From an uncultured Acetatifactor sp. (GTDB lineage Bacteria; Bacillota; Clostridia; Lachnospirales; Lachnospiraceae), in contig CANRIP010000013.1 of the NCBI GenBank assembly GCA_947630715.1, forward strand, positions 1-62,691: 62,691 nucleotides of DNA, written 5' to 3'. Of the stretch, positions 36,500 through 46,377 are shown piece after piece. The notes under the pieces were generated by a model that saw nothing but the letters and a program-made list of their open reading frames with translations, searched no databases and was not told where the DNA came from. The stretch's first letter is position 1; every line of letters starts with the position of its first letter. The position numbers were made by a program, and so were the translations under genes.

Positions 36500-37768
36500 T
36501 CACCGGACGTAATACACGTCCATGTCCACAACGCCGGGTATGCCGTCGATCTTTCCTTTGGAGGTATGCTGCCACATCCGGTAGTATCCCTGATAGAGAG
36601 GAACGCTGCGATATTCCGCCAGCCAGATACAGTAATCGTCCAGACGGTCGGCGTAGAGATTGTTGTTATACCAGGAACGGCTTGCGTACACGCCCGCCTG
36701 ATATCCGGCGTTTTCAATCGTTCGGCAGAAAGCCTCGCAGATCTGCGTTCTGGTTTCGGGATCCAGGCCGTCCGCCCTGCCGTTTCCTCCGGCGCCCTCC
36801 GTATCGATAAAGATAGGATACTCCAGCTCGTACTCCCGCACCATCCGCAGGACCGCGGACGCTTCCTCCACAGCTTCCACTTCATTGACGGCCTGGGTAA
36901 AGAAATAAACGCCTGTGGGAATCCCGCCGGCGGCCGCCCCCTTCATGTTGGCCGCGAAACGGTGATCCTCCACGATGCTGCCCGTTACGGAACCCCGGTA
37001 TCCCGCTCTGATGATGGCAAATTCCACTCCGGCGCCGTGAACCCTGTCCCAGTCGATTTCACCGTTCCACTTGGACACGTCGATTCCCACCCGGGTGGAG
37101 CCGGTGGCGCTCTGAAGGCCCGTCAGCTCCGTCCGATCCGCGTCCTCCCTGGCGTCCGACACGGCGGTATCCTCCGCCTCCGCATCGATCTCCTCCTCGG
37201 TCTTAATCAAAAGCGAAATATCGTCGATAGGCACATACTCCACTTTTTCCTTCACATGCACTCTGGTGGGATTCGTGGGAACCTTATACCCTTCCACGGG
37301 CTTTAAGGACACATAATAATCTCCCGCGGCCAGATCCCCGATATAAACAACGCCGTCCCGGTCCAGATCCTTGTATTCTCCCAGCCCCTCCAGTTCCACA
37401 TACAGATCCCTGTCGCACAGAAGATCTCCCCCCGCGTCCACAATCTGAACCCGCAGATCCTTTTCCACGGAGGTCACCACCAGAGAAAGCCGCAGGACGT
37501 TTTCCTTCGCCGCCTCCAGCACCGGATTGTACTCCGGGTCAAAAAAGTTGCCGTCCTTCAAAAAGGCGGACAGATCCTCCCCGATCTGCCCCGTTGGGGG
37601 CGTTTCCTCCGGCTTGGCGCTTTCCTCCTGGGTCTTGTCCGCGTTTTTTTGCGAAGGCGCAGGCCCATGACCGCCGGATAGGGAGTCCCCATAAAAAACC
37701 ACCGCCGATATAAACGCCACAGCCGCCACGGAGGCCAATATCGCCGTTCTGCGAAGTTTAGAGTCCAT
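36500..37768 (-). CDS. Membrane-anchored GH25 muramidase
   Basis: 422 aa. N-terminal membrane anchor (about 9-27). A linker follows, then a beta-rich domain at about 92-185 ('VEKDLRVQI...[11 protein letters not shown]') shared with the larger GH25 protein at 39953-43021. The GH25 catalytic domain is at about 228-422, with GIDVSKWNG (Asp230) and IDTEGAGG (Glu). It cleaves peptidoglycan between MurNAc and GlcNAc. It starts within the last 11 bases of rfbA, so it is co-translated with a sugar-nucleotide gene. Confidence 0.92.
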   Translation of the reverse strand: MDSKLRRTAILASVAAVAFISAVVFYGDSLSGGHGPAPSQKNADKTQEESAKPEETPPTGQIGEDLSAFLKDGNFFDPEYNPVLEAAKENVLRLSLVVTSVEKDLRVQIVDAGGDLLCDRDLYVELEGLGEYKDLDRDGVVYIGDLAAGDYYVSLKPVEGYKVPTNPTRVHVKEKVEYVPIDDISLLIKTEEEIDAEAEDTAVSDAREDADRTELTGLQSATGSTRVGIDVSKWNGEIDWDRVHGAGVEFAIIRAGYRGSVTGSIVEDHRFAANMKGAAAGGIPTGVYFFTQAVNEVEAVEEASAVLRMVREYELEYPIFIDTEGAGGNGRADGLDPETRTQICEAFCRTIENAGYQAGVYASRSWYNNNLYADRLDDYCIWLAEYRSVPLYQGYYRMWQHTSKGKIDGIPGVVDMDVYYVR

Positions 37769-38627
37769 TTGCTACCTCAACTAAGTATTTCCCGTAATTG
37801 GTTTTCATAAGCGGCTCCGCCAGGCGCAGAAGCTGGTCTTTGTCAATAAACCCTCTCTTGAACGCAATCTCCTCGATACAGGAGATATACAGTCCCTGCC
37901 GTTTCTGAAACGCCGCCACAAAATCCGCCGCGTCCAAAAGCGCGTCATGGCTGCCCGTATCCAGCCACGCAAATCCCCGGCCCAGGGTTTCCACATGCAG
38001 ATTCCCCTGTTCCAGATACGCATTGTTCACCGATGTAATCTCAATCTCCCCTCTTGCGGAGGGTTTTACGTTCTTTGCAATCTCCACCACATGATTATCG
38101 TAAAAATACAGCCCCGGTACCGCGTAATTGCTCTTGGGATGTTCCGGTTTTTCCTCAATGGAAAGGGCTCTGCCCTCTTTGTCAAACTCCACCACACCGT
38201 ATTCCCTGGGATCCCTCACATAGTATCCGAAAATAGTGGCGCCCTTCTCCCGGGCCGCCGCCTCCCGAAGCACTCTGGAGAAACTCTGTCCGTAAAAAAT
38301 ATTGTCACCCAGCACCAGCGCGACCCGGTCATTTCCGATAAACCGCTGGCCTACCAAAAATGCGTCCGCCAGCCCCCGGGGGGATTCCTGCACCGCATAA
38401 GAAAACTCCATCCCCAACTGGCTGCCGTCCCCTAAAAGCTCCTGGAACACGGGAAGGTCCCTGGGAGTGGAAATGATCAGTACCTCCCGGATTCCCGCCA
38501 GCATCAGCGTGGAAAGCGGATAATAAATCATAGGTTTGTCATAAACCGGCATAATCTGCTTTGAGATTGCCTTCGTCAGCGGGTACAGCCTGGTTCCCGA
38601 CCCGCCCGCCAGAACGATTCCTTTCAT
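37758..38627 (-). CDS. rfbA: Glucose-1-phosphate thymidylyltransferase
   Basis: 289 aa. Opens [17 protein letters not shown], with '[16 protein letters not shown]' and 'LGDNIFYG'. It forms dTDP-glucose from dTTP and glucose-1-phosphate, the first step to dTDP-deoxyhexoses. Follows rfbB by 50 bases. Confidence 0.97.
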   Translation of the reverse strand: MKGIVLAGGSGTRLYPLTKAISKQIMPVYDKPMIYYPLSTLMLAGIREVLIISTPRDLPVFQELLGDGSQLGMEFSYAVQESPRGLADAFLVGQRFIGNDRVALVLGDNIFYGQSFSRVLREAAAREKGATIFGYYVRDPREYGVVEFDKEGRALSIEEKPEHPKSNYAVPGLYFYDNHVVEIAKNVKPSARGEIEITSVNNAYLEQGNLHVETLGRGFAWLDTGSHDALLDAADFVAAFQKRQGLYISCIEEIAFKRGFIDKDQLLRLAEPLMKTNYGKYLVEVANGL

Positions 38628-38677
38628 GGATCCTTTCTCCTTCCCGTCCCTTTCGACGCCACATTTCCCTCATGGCA

Positions 38678-39784
38678 CTATCTGTTTTCGCCGATCTGCT
38701 TTCTGCCGCCGTACATTTCGTCATAGTACTTCTGATAGCCGCCGCTGGTGACGTTTTTCATCCAATCCTCGTTTTCAAAGAACCACCGGATCGTTTTGCG
38801 GATTCCTTCCTGAAACATCGTCTCCGGCTCCCAGCCCACTTCGGCGCGGATCTTGTCCGGGGCAATGGCATACCGTCTGTCATGGCCTTTCCGATCCTCC
38901 ACATAGGTGATCAGGTCTTCCTTTACATATGCCCTTCTGGGATCGTTTGCCGGGAGCATCTCCTGGAGAGCCTCCAGAATGATCCGTATGATCTCAATAT
39001 TCTGTTTTTCATTATGACCGCCGATGTTGTAGGTTTCAAACAGCCTGCCCTTCTCCTGCACCATGTCAATGGCCCTGACATGATCCTCCACAAAGAGCCA
39101 GTCCCTCACATTCCTGCCGTCGCCGTACACAGGCAGCTTTTTCCCCTGGAGCGCGTTGTTGATGATAAGGGGAATCAGCTTTTCCGGGAACTGGTAAGGG
39201 CCGTAGTTATTGGAGCAGTTGGTGATATTGGCCGGGAAATGATACGTATCCATATAGGACTTCACCAGCAGATCCGAGGACGCCTTGCTGGCGGAATAAG
39301 GGCTGTGGGGATCATAGGGCGTCGTCTCATAAAAGAAGGCGTTATCGTCCTCCGGCAGAGAACCGTACACTTCATCGGTAGAAACATGCAGAAATTTTTT
39401 CCCTTCTTGAAAACTGCCGTCAGGCAGCTCCCAGGCGGCTTTGGCGCAGTTCAGCATCACCGCCGTACCCAGCACATTGGTGCGGACAAACACCTCGGGA
39501 TCCCGGATGCTTCTGTCCACATGGGACTCCGCGGCAAAATGGACAACCCGGTCGATTTCATTTTGCGCAAAAATTTCGGAAATGGCCCCTTTATCACAGA
39601 TATCGGCTTTGACAAAGGTGTAATTCTCCCGGTTTTCCACATCCTTCAGATTTTCCAGATTGCCCGCGTAGGTCAGCGCGTCCACATTGATGATGCGGAT
39701 GCGATCCCCGTATTTTCCAAACATATAATGAATATAATTGGAGCCGATAAAGCCGGCCCCTCCGGTCACCAGATACGTTCGCAT
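38678..39784 (-). CDS. rfbB: dTDP-glucose 4,6-dehydratase
   Basis: 368 aa. SDR fold with TGGAGFIGSN and the catalytic Tyr in YSASKASSD. It produces dTDP-4-keto-6-deoxyglucose, used by RfbC here and by the RffA transaminase in the other block. AAGGAG precedes the ATG. It is the first gene after a clear promoter, so it probably heads the operon running toward 19457. Confidence 0.97.
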   Translation of the reverse strand: MRTYLVTGGAGFIGSNYIHYMFGKYGDRIRIINVDALTYAGNLENLKDVENRENYTFVKADICDKGAISEIFAQNEIDRVVHFAAESHVDRSIRDPEVFVRTNVLGTAVMLNCAKAAWELPDGSFQEGKKFLHVSTDEVYGSLPEDDNAFFYETTPYDPHSPYSASKASSDLLVKSYMDTYHFPANITNCSNNYGPYQFPEKLIPLIINNALQGKKLPVYGDGRNVRDWLFVEDHVRAIDMVQEKGRLFETYNIGGHNEKQNIEIIRIILEALQEMLPANDPRRAYVKEDLITYVEDRKGHDRRYAIAPDKIRAEVGWEPETMFQEGIRKTIRWFFENEDWMKNVTSGGYQKYYDEMYGGRKQIGENR

Positions 39785-39813
39785 ATTTTTTCTCCTTTTC
39801 CGTGATTGTGTGT

Positions 39814-39842
39814 ATTATACCATGTTTCGTCTTTTTTTCCAA
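39814..39842 (-). promoter_or_regulatory. Promoter of the rfbB operon
   Basis: TTGGAA (39842-39837), a 17-base spacer and TATAAT (39819-39814), giving a leader of about 23 bases. Confidence 0.8.
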
Positions 39843-39901
39843 TTATAAGTTACACTTATTGGGATTCCCATAGGATTTTCCTTAAGATTTTTTTAACATA
39901 A

Positions 39902-39939
39902 ACTGCGGGATACGCGCCTGTCACGCCGTATCCCGCAGT
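39902..39939 (-). terminator. Terminator after the large GH25 gene
   Basis: A perfect 13-bp inverted repeat (ACTGCGGGATACG / CGTATCCCGCAGT) with a 12-base loop, 13 bases past the stop. The leftward tail is T-rich but interrupted. It isolates this gene from the rfbB promoter. Confidence 0.75.
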
Positions 39940-39952
39940 CCTTTCGTGCTTT

Positions 39953-42900
39953 TTAATATCCAAGATAACTCAGATTCATATCCACATGCCCGTTGATTCC
40001 GCTAATGCTCCCTTCCGAGCTATACTGCCACAACTCGTATCTGCCGCCGTAAGTGGGCGTTTTTGCGTACTGAGCCAGCCAGATTTTGTAAGCGCTCAGG
40101 GCGCTGGGATCCAGCTTATTTTCCAGCCAGTTCTTGTTTGCGTAAATACCCGCCGTGTACCCGTTGCTCTGAATGGTCTGGCAGAACGCTCTGCACACCG
40201 CCGTCCTGGTAGCCCGATCCAGGCCGTCCGCCCTGCCGCCGCTGGACTCCACATCCAAAAAGATGGGATAGGAAATTCTGTAATTCTTCACCAATTCCAG
40301 AACCATGGACGCCTCCTCCACAGCCTCCCTTTCGTCAAGAGCCTGTGTGAAGAAGTAGATCCCTACCTTCAGTCCTGCCGCCGTAGCTCCCTGGATGTTG
40401 GCTCTGTACCTGGGATCTTCAATCAGGCTTCCGGCGGAAGATCCTCTGTATCCGCAGCGGATAATTGCGTAATTCACGCCGGAATTCTTTACCGCGCCCC
40501 AATCTATATTGCCGTTCCATTTGGATACGTCGATTCCCAGCATGCCGCTGCCGGTGACAAGAGTGCCGTCGCTGGCAAAATTGTATTTTGCGCCCTGGAT
40601 CACCTGTTCGCCGGTGACATAATTCCCTTCCGCCGTGTAATAATACACCTTGCCGTCTATATTCTGCCAGCCGGTATATTTGACTTCCGTCAGGGTATAA
40701 AATTTAATGTTGTCCGTATAATAATCCGCGTATGTGGCTTCTCTGAATTTTTTCTCGCTGCCGGAGGATTCTTCCACATACAGTTGCAGACCGGTATTTT
40801 GATCCGTCAGTTTGGTTACGGTATCCGTCTTGGGATGGGCCTTAACCGTCACCTGGAATGTCAGTTCCGCCGCCGTCACAGGCGCGTCCGGCGATCCCTC
40901 CTGCAGTTTGAGGGTAATGTCCGACGTTCCTTCCGTCTGCCCCGTGATGCTGATCACCGCTTTCCCGATCTCCGTTGCCGAAACGCCCACCGTCGCCACT
41001 CCCCCGTTGGAAGAAACTGCCGTCAGATTCGGCAGCACGGTGCAGTCGGAAACGGCCGCGTTGATCTGAAGGGTTTCCCCCACAAAAGTCAGGAAGGAAT
41101 TTTTATCCAGGGTAATGGTTTTTGCCGGATTCACAGTAACATTCAGGGCAGCCCTGGTTTCCTGGGATCCGTCGCTGTATTTTGCCACAATGACCAGTTG
41201 GGTGCTGCTGATGGCCGCCTTGCCGGTGATGGAAATCCGGCCGGTGGCGTCAACGGATGCCTGTACATAGGCGTTTCCAAAGGAGGAATTCCCTCCTTCA
41301 AATGCATATGCCACGCTCACGCCCTGAGGCAGCGCCGCTGGCGACACTAACGTAACCTGGGCGGTGACCGCCCCGTTGACGGTGGTCGTTACCTGGCCAG
41401 GTTCAATTTTAATCTGAAGCGCCTCGGGAGTGGGCGTGGGGCTTGCGGTAGGATCCGGAGACGGAGACGCATCCCCTCCCGACACGGTCACAATCTGCCG
41501 GTTCCCCAGGAACGCCTGAGCCGATACGGCCTTCTGCCTCTCTCTTTCCATGGGATCCAGGATATCCTTCTTCAGCACTTCTACATAAGCGCCCGGAATG
41601 ACGTTGCTCTCCACCCAGGCAACCGTATCCTGAAGCACGGACTCCACGACAGTGTCATTCTGGGCGGTATCCTCCTTGCTGGCATTGACCTCGTCCTCGG
41701 TCTTGATTTCGTTGGCCACTTCCACCTTCTCATAGGCAATCTGCGCCTTAACCTCCACCGTTCTGGACATGGTGGACAACGTGTATCCGGCGTATTTTTC
41801 GTCTTCCAGTTCTTCCATGGCTACTTTATACTTTCCGGGAGTAATGTCTTTTTTATAAATGACTCCGTCCATATCATCATCGGACCAGACGGCGCTTTTT
41901 CCGTCAGGATCCGTGACCTTCACCGCAAAGGGCACATTGGCCACCAGCTTGTGCGTTTTGTCATTGACGAATTTAATCTTCAGATCCTTTTCAATGGACA
42001 CGAATTCCATCGTTACCGTCACATCCCGGCGGTAATCGGATTCCTCATATTCCTCCTCCGGTTCCGGCTCCTCCATCTCGTCCACCACGGACGCGGCCGT
42101 CATTCTGGCAATTTGAGCATCGGCCACCGCCAGCAGGCCGGAGCCCCCGATCACGTCGATCCCTTCCAACTGGCTTCCCACGGTTTCCAGGCCCGATATC
42201 TGCTGCCTTCCGAATGTATCCTTCAGATAAAATCCCAGGGTGACCAGCGCCAGAATCAGCACAGCGGCCCCCGTTCCGAAAATCAAGCGATCCATCGTCC
42301 CCATGGCCGCAAATCCGCGCCGCCTTTTTTCCCCGGTGGTTTCACGGCCGGTTTCCTCGAACAGCCCGCTTTCTTCCTCATACGGAGTTTCTTCCTCGTC
42401 TGCGCTTTCTTCATATTCGATTGTTTCCCCGGACGCGCCGTCCTCTCCGTACCCGGTTTCCTCCGGGCTTTCCTCTCCGTATGCCTCGTCTTCCCAGACA
42501 ATCTCTCCGGTTTCCTCTCCTGGGGCGCTTGCTTCCTCATACGGAGTTTCTTCCTCATCGGCGCTTTCTTCATATTCGATTTCTTCCCCCAACGCGCCGT
42601 CCTCTCCGTACCCGGTTTCCTCCGGATTTTCCTCTCCGTATGCCTGGTCTTCCCAGACAATCTCCCCGGTTTCCTCTCCCGGGGCGCTTGTTTCCTCATA
42701 CGGGGTTTCTTCCTCGTCGGCGCTTTCTTCATATTCGATTTCTTCCCCCAACGCGCCGTCCTCTCCGTACCCGGTTTCCTCCGGATTTTCCTCTCCGTAT
42801 GCCTGGTCTTCCCAGACAATCTCCCCGGTTTCCTCTCCCGGGGCGCTTGTTTCCTCATACGGGGTTTCTTCCTCGTCGGCGCTTTCTTCATATTCGATTT

Positions 42901-43021
42901 CTTCCCCCAACGCGCCGTCCTCTCCTTCCATCTGATCCGCTTCATCCCATTCATAATCATTCTCAGCAGACTCATCCCATTGTGGAACAGGACGTTTGGT
43001 ACGGTTAAAAAGTCTTTTCAT
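39953..43021 (-). CDS. GH25 muramidase with acidic repeat tail, Ig-like domains and wall-binding repeats
   Basis: 1022 aa type II membrane protein. Residues 34-230 are three near-identical 53-aa acidic repeats plus a decayed fourth, ending in KRRRG before a membrane helix (about 244-266), so this tail is cytoplasmic by the positive-inside rule. Outside: a domain shared with the smaller GH25 (about 333-445), a proline/threonine linker, two Big-type Ig modules (about 530-740), one or two choline-binding-like repeats ('GWQNIDGKVYYYTAEGN') and GH25 (829-1022; [17 protein letters not shown]). The role is cell-wall cleavage or remodelling. The purpose of the tail is unknown. Confidence 0.9.
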   Translation of the reverse strand: MKRLFNRTKRPVPQWDESAENDYEWDEADQMEGEDGALGEEIEYEESADEEETPYEETSAPGEETGEIVWEDQAYGEENPEETGYGEDGALGEEIEYEESADEEETPYEETSAPGEETGEIVWEDQAYGEENPEETGYGEDGALGEEIEYEESADEEETPYEEASAPGEETGEIVWEDEAYGEESPEETGYGEDGASGETIEYEESADEEETPYEEESGLFEETGRETTGEKRRRGFAAMGTMDRLIFGTGAAVLILALVTLGFYLKDTFGRQQISGLETVGSQLEGIDVIGGSGLLAVADAQIARMTAASVVDEMEEPEPEEEYEESDYRRDVTVTMEFVSIEKDLKIKFVNDKTHKLVANVPFAVKVTDPDGKSAVWSDDDMDGVIYKKDITPGKYKVAMEELEDEKYAGYTLSTMSRTVEVKAQIAYEKVEVANEIKTEDEVNASKEDTAQNDTVVESVLQDTVAWVESNVIPGAYVEVLKKDILDPMERERQKAVSAQAFLGNRQIVTVSGGDASPSPDPTASPTPTPEALQIKIEPGQVTTTVNGAVTAQVTLVSPAALPQGVSVAYAFEGGNSSFGNAYVQASVDATGRISITGKAAISSTQLVIVAKYSDGSQETRAALNVTVNPAKTITLDKNSFLTFVGETLQINAAVSDCTVLPNLTAVSSNGGVATVGVSATEIGKAVISITGQTEGTSDITLKLQEGSPDAPVTAAELTFQVTVKAHPKTDTVTKLTDQNTGLQLYVEESSGSEKKFREATYADYYTDNIKFYTLTEVKYTGWQNIDGKVYYYTAEGNYVTGEQVIQGAKYNFASDGTLVTGSGMLGIDVSKWNGNIDWGAVKNSGVNYAIIRCGYRGSSAGSLIEDPRYRANIQGATAAGLKVGIYFFTQALDEREAVEEASMVLELVKNYRISYPIFLDVESSGGRADGLDRATRTAVCRAFCQTIQSNGYTAGIYANKNWLENKLDPSALSAYKIWLAQYAKTPTYGGRYELWQYSSEGSISGINGHVDMNLSYLGY
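42361..42922 (-). repeat. 159-bp in-frame tandem repeat encoding the acidic tail
   Basis: Units at 42922-42764, 42763-42605 and 42604-42446, plus a partial divergent unit to about 42361. The first two units encode identical protein and look identical in DNA over most of their length, which points to recent expansion. Each unit gives 53 residues, about half of them Glu or Asp. Confidence 0.9.
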
Positions 43022-43128
43022 CAGGTATCCTCTCCTTCCGGCCAGGCCGGTCTTATATCCCGCGTCTCATTTCCGACACGCATGTCAGTAGCAGAACGCA
43101 CAAATCCCCCATTTAACATTTTTGTAAC

Positions 43129-43157
43129 ATTATAGCATTGAACCGGCTGTGTTTCAA
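43129..43157 (-). promoter_or_regulatory. Promoter of the large GH25 gene
   Basis: TTGAAA (43157-43152), a 17-base spacer and TATAAT (43134-43129), with a leader of about 100 bases before the ATG at 43021. The divergent SGNH gene starts at 43296; I saw no equally good promoter for it. Confidence 0.8.
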
Positions 43158-43295
43158 GATGCCGGATCATTTCTTTATAATTTCTTAAATCTTTTTATTT
43201 CGTATGAATCATATGGACTTTGCGGATTGATAATAGTAAAATAAGCACAGGTAAAAACAGCAACAGACCAGAAAGTGCCCAAAGAAAAGGAAATT

Positions 43296-44513
43296 ATGAA
43301 AAAACAGCCTAACCAGAATAACATCAAACCCAATCATCACGAAGACGGACAGCACAGTTCCCGCATACCGGAAATAGAGATAATCGATCTGGATCAAACA
43401 GACGAGGACATGCTGTTTGATCACACGGATGCCCCGCAAAGCAATCCGCCAGAGAACGGCGGCGGAGAAAACGGACAGCCAGAGAACGGCGGCGTTTCCG
43501 GAGAGAAAAGCCCCGCCCGGCCCAAAACCGGCCAGGGAAAAGGCAAATCTCCCGACATGCACACCGTCATGCACCTTTCCCTTCTGGGAACCGTCCTGAT
43601 TGTTGTGCTTGTGGTGGGGTTTTGCATTACCCACCTGGGAACCTTTGTATCTCAGGAGGAAATCTTTAAGGACGGATTGGGGGAAGTAAAACCCGAAATT
43701 TATGATTATATCAGTCTCGGCCCGTCCGTTTCGGATCAGGCCGATGAAACGGACAGTGAATTGAATATCCTGATGTTTGGGAACGCGCCGCTTTCGGATG
43801 ACAGAGACTCGGAAAACGGGCTGGCGAATCTGATCGCCCAGGGTAGCGGCGCCAACGTCATCAACTGCTCCGTGTCCGGCAGCTACGCTGCTGTCCACAG
43901 TGCGGAATATCTGGAGCAGGAATATCCTATGGACGCTTTTTCGCCCTACTGGCTTACCGCCCTGACGCTGGAATCCCGGGTTTCCTCCATGTATGACCGG
44001 GCAAAGGCCGCCCTGGGGGACAACTGCCCCGCGGAAACGGATCTGATCGTGGATACTTTGACCCACCTGGATATGGATACGGTGGACGTGGTGGTGTTTA
44101 TGTATGATGCTTCCGATTATTTTCTGGGTAACGGCATGTCCAACAGCGAAAACCCTACGGACATCTGCACCTTTGCCGGCAGCCTCTCCGCTGCCATTGA
44201 ATTGTTCCAGGTCAACTATCCTCACATACGCGTCATCGTTATGTCGCCCGCTTACGCATACGCCGTCGACGAAAACGGCGAATATGTCAGCAGCGATTCG
44301 GTCACCTACGGCCAAGGCTATCTGTCCACTTATTTCCATTTGCTGTACGCCGTCTGTGTAGGCAGAGGCGTCACGTTTGTGGATAATCTGTACGGCACCA
44401 TCACGGAGGAAAACGCCAAGGAATACCTTGTCGACAACATCCACCTGAATGACCAGGGACGAAGCCTGATGGCGGACCGGTTCATATACGCCATGTCCTT
44501 TTACAGCCATTAA
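43296..44513 (+). CDS. Membrane-anchored SGNH-fold protein, probably catalytically inactive
   Basis: 405 aa from the ATG at 43296 (AGGA upstream; a GTG 21 bases earlier is less likely). Charged cytoplasmic tail, one helix (94-113), external SGNH-like domain. Block I reads FGNAPLSDD where active members have GDS, so the nucleophile Ser is Ala164. Block III has DASD instead of GxND. The terminal D-x-x-H survives (VDNIHLND). It parallels the protein at 51490-52350, which keeps the active residues. It is the only + strand gene in the glycan region. Confidence 0.75.
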   Translation: MKKQPNQNNIKPNHHEDGQHSSRIPEIEIIDLDQTDEDMLFDHTDAPQSNPPENGGGENGQPENGGVSGEKSPARPKTGQGKGKSPDMHTVMHLSLLGTVLIVVLVVGFCITHLGTFVSQEEIFKDGLGEVKPEIYDYISLGPSVSDQADETDSELNILMFGNAPLSDDRDSENGLANLIAQGSGANVINCSVSGSYAAVHSAEYLEQEYPMDAFSPYWLTALTLESRVSSMYDRAKAALGDNCPAETDLIVDTLTHLDMDTVDVVVFMYDASDYFLGNGMSNSENPTDICTFAGSLSAAIELFQVNYPHIRVIVMSPAYAYAVDENGEYVSSDSVTYGQGYLSTYFHLLYAVCVGRGVTFVDNLYGTITEENAKEYLVDNIHLNDQGRSLMADRFIYAMSFYSH

Positions 44514-44531
44514 AGCCGCCCCGTTTGTTCC

Positions 44532-45284
44532 CTATTCCTCCGGAACCGCCAGCTCCACGCCGGTATCCCGGTAAACCGTATAGCCGTCCGTTTCCAGAAA
44601 CACTTCCCAGCCATAATCCGATGGCTCCCGGCTGAATCTTTGTTTCTGAGGAAAAATCAGATAATGACAGGATTTTTCCCGGGAAAGGGGAACCAACTGT
44701 TCCATGTCCACCTTTTCCGCACAGGCGGTTTCATGAAGGGCATCATAGACGCCTGTCAGGACTTCCCGCCCGTACGGCATACACACCACGGGAGAATACT
44801 GACGCACATAGAGCAAAAGCTCCTCCGGAAACAACGCCATGACCTCCCGTCCGGGCACCTGGATGGCGTCACAGATATGAACCACACTGTCCGGCACATG
44901 GTAGATATTTTCCGCAGGGCTGTACAGAGGATTCTGATAGACCGGACGGCCAAGCGCCGCCGTCAGCGTCACGAAAACCACGGCAAGGGCGGCATACGCC
45001 CTTCCTTTTTGCGTCTCGCAGATCATGACCGCGCAGTATGCAATCTCCACAATCACAGGCAGCAGCCAGAACAGGCGGAAATACACCACGTCCATCTCCC
45101 GCAGCAGCCGGAAAAAGAGCGGGTTCAGAATCAGAACCAGCAAAAGGATCGGCACATAGACAAACAGAATCCGCCGGGGTTTCCTTTTTTCCCGCAGATA
45201 CAGATAAATCACCGCAAACAAAAAAAGAATCAGCACCCCTCCGGTTCCCATATATTCCTGCAGCACTTTCAACGCGTTCCCCAT
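44532..45284 (-). CDS. Membrane protein of unknown function
   Basis: 250 aa. About four N-terminal helices (residues 15-115), then an external soluble domain of about 130 aa. It is the last gene of the block that starts at 62035, ending 18 bases from the convergent SGNH gene. It resembles the C-terminal third of a large GT-C protein, and the two genes before it are also polytopic. Not recognised further. Confidence 0.7.
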   Translation of the reverse strand: MGNALKVLQEYMGTGGVLILFLFAVIYLYLREKRKPRRILFVYVPILLLVLILNPLFFRLLREMDVVYFRLFWLLPVIVEIAYCAVMICETQKGRAYAALAVVFVTLTAALGRPVYQNPLYSPAENIYHVPDSVVHICDAIQVPGREVMALFPEELLLYVRQYSPVVCMPYGREVLTGVYDALHETACAEKVDMEQLVPLSREKSCHYLIFPQKQRFSREPSDYGWEVFLETDGYTVYRDTGVELAVPEE

Positions 45285-45306
45285 ACCGATCTGATCCCTT
45301 CCTCAT

Positions 45307-46377
45307 CTAGTCCAGCAGAAAATACAAAAGCGACATGCAGACCGGCGTCGCCAAACATCCTGCCATGGGAATGAAAAGTTTCCATCTGCGGTAACAGACC
45401 ACCGTGCAGATTCCGGCAGCTCCCATCAACAGGGCAACCAGCCCAGACCCTTCCGTGCTGCACAGGCAGCCGGCCGCCAGGGCCGCGGCTAACGACACCC
45501 AGACCGCCGGAGCCGGTTTTTGTTCTTCCTGAACCTGTTCCGCTATCGTCAGAAACAGCAAAAACAGAAACGGAATCACCAGGGAAGCCAGAATCGCTTT
45601 CCCCTGAGCCGTCCTCACCAGCAGGAAATTTTCAGCGGAGTAAAGGGAATATCCCCCAAACAGCACCAAAACCTGAATCAAAAGCATAAAAAGCGCCGCT
45701 TTCCTGCCTCCCTCCGGGAACAGCCGTCTGCTCAGCAGATAATACGTGCCGTGCGCCATGGTAATCAAAACCACGGGCAGAATCACATGGGCCACAGCCG
45801 AGGACGGTATGCCGCTGACCCGCGCCAGACAGGCAACCCACATCGGCATGGGAGCCAGGGCGTGGCGAAGATCCAATTCTGTGACTCCCCCCGTGTAGGG
45901 CAGAACATAGTACATCGTCCCACCGCTCTCCGCGACGGCGGAAACAGCCACATAATACGCATCGTCCCCTTCTTCATAAGCCATTGCGCAGGCCATCACC
46001 AGTTGAAACAGAAACAGAACCGCGGCACAGCCCCACAACGCGGCGGCCGTCCTGTCCCGGCTTTGGCCTTTTCCGCCCGGGTTCCTCCGAAGCTTCCGGT
46101 TCCTGTTTCGCCGAACCGACACCAAGACCGCCGCAAGAACCAGACACAAGCTCAAGACCCCGTATAAAAAAAGCAGCGTCCAAAGTTTCCCCTGTGTCAA
46201 GATCAGCGGCACACTGACCAGCAGAAAACCGGCCCATAGGATCATCTGACCGCTCACCCACCGAAAGACCGGACTGCTCCTTCCCAGCTCCCTCTCATAA
46301 GGCCCGCTCACCAGCGCCCCCACCGTAACCGGAAGGAGAACCGTTGCCGCCGCAATGATCAATATTCCCGTTATCAC
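45307..46377 (-). CDS. Polytopic membrane protein, DUF6077-like
   Basis: 356 aa from a GTG at 46377 that overlaps the previous stop (GTGA). About nine helices. 'DDAYYVAVSAVAE' followed by 'RHALAPMPMWVACLARVSG' fits DUF6077 proteins as I recall them. The paired Asp in an early external loop is typical of GT-C glycosyltransferases using lipid-linked sugars, so a glycosyltransferase or polymerase role is plausible but unproven. Confidence 0.7.
   Translation of the reverse strand: MITGILIIAAATVLLPVTVGALVSGPYERELGRSSPVFRWVSGQMILWAGFLLVSVPLILTQGKLWTLLFLYGVLSLCLVLAAVLVSVRRNRNRKLRRNPGGKGQSRDRTAAALWGCAAVLFLFQLVMACAMAYEEGDDAYYVAVSAVAESGGTMYYVLPYTGGVTELDLRHALAPMPMWVACLARVSGIPSSAVAHVILPVVLITMAHGTYYLLSRRLFPEGGRKAALFMLLIQVLVLFGGYSLYSAENFLLVRTAQGKAILASLVIPFLFLLFLTIAEQVQEEQKPAPAVWVSLAAALAAGCLCSTEGSGLVALLMGAAGICTVVCYRRWKLFIPMAGCLATPVCMSLLYFLLD

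Noticed and set aside
38561..39805. A long + strand frame of about 414 codons opposite rfbB
   Set aside because: rfbB on the other strand is a complete, well-recognised enzyme with promoter and ribosome binding site; the + frame has no family features.
42361..42922. CRISPR array
   Set aside because: The units are 159 bp, contiguous, in frame and without unique spacers.
42240..42935. Ser-rich and Arg/Pro-rich repetitive frames in the 159-bp repeat region
   Set aside because: They are other-frame readings of the acidic repeats, whose real frame belongs to the GH25 protein with promoter and terminator.
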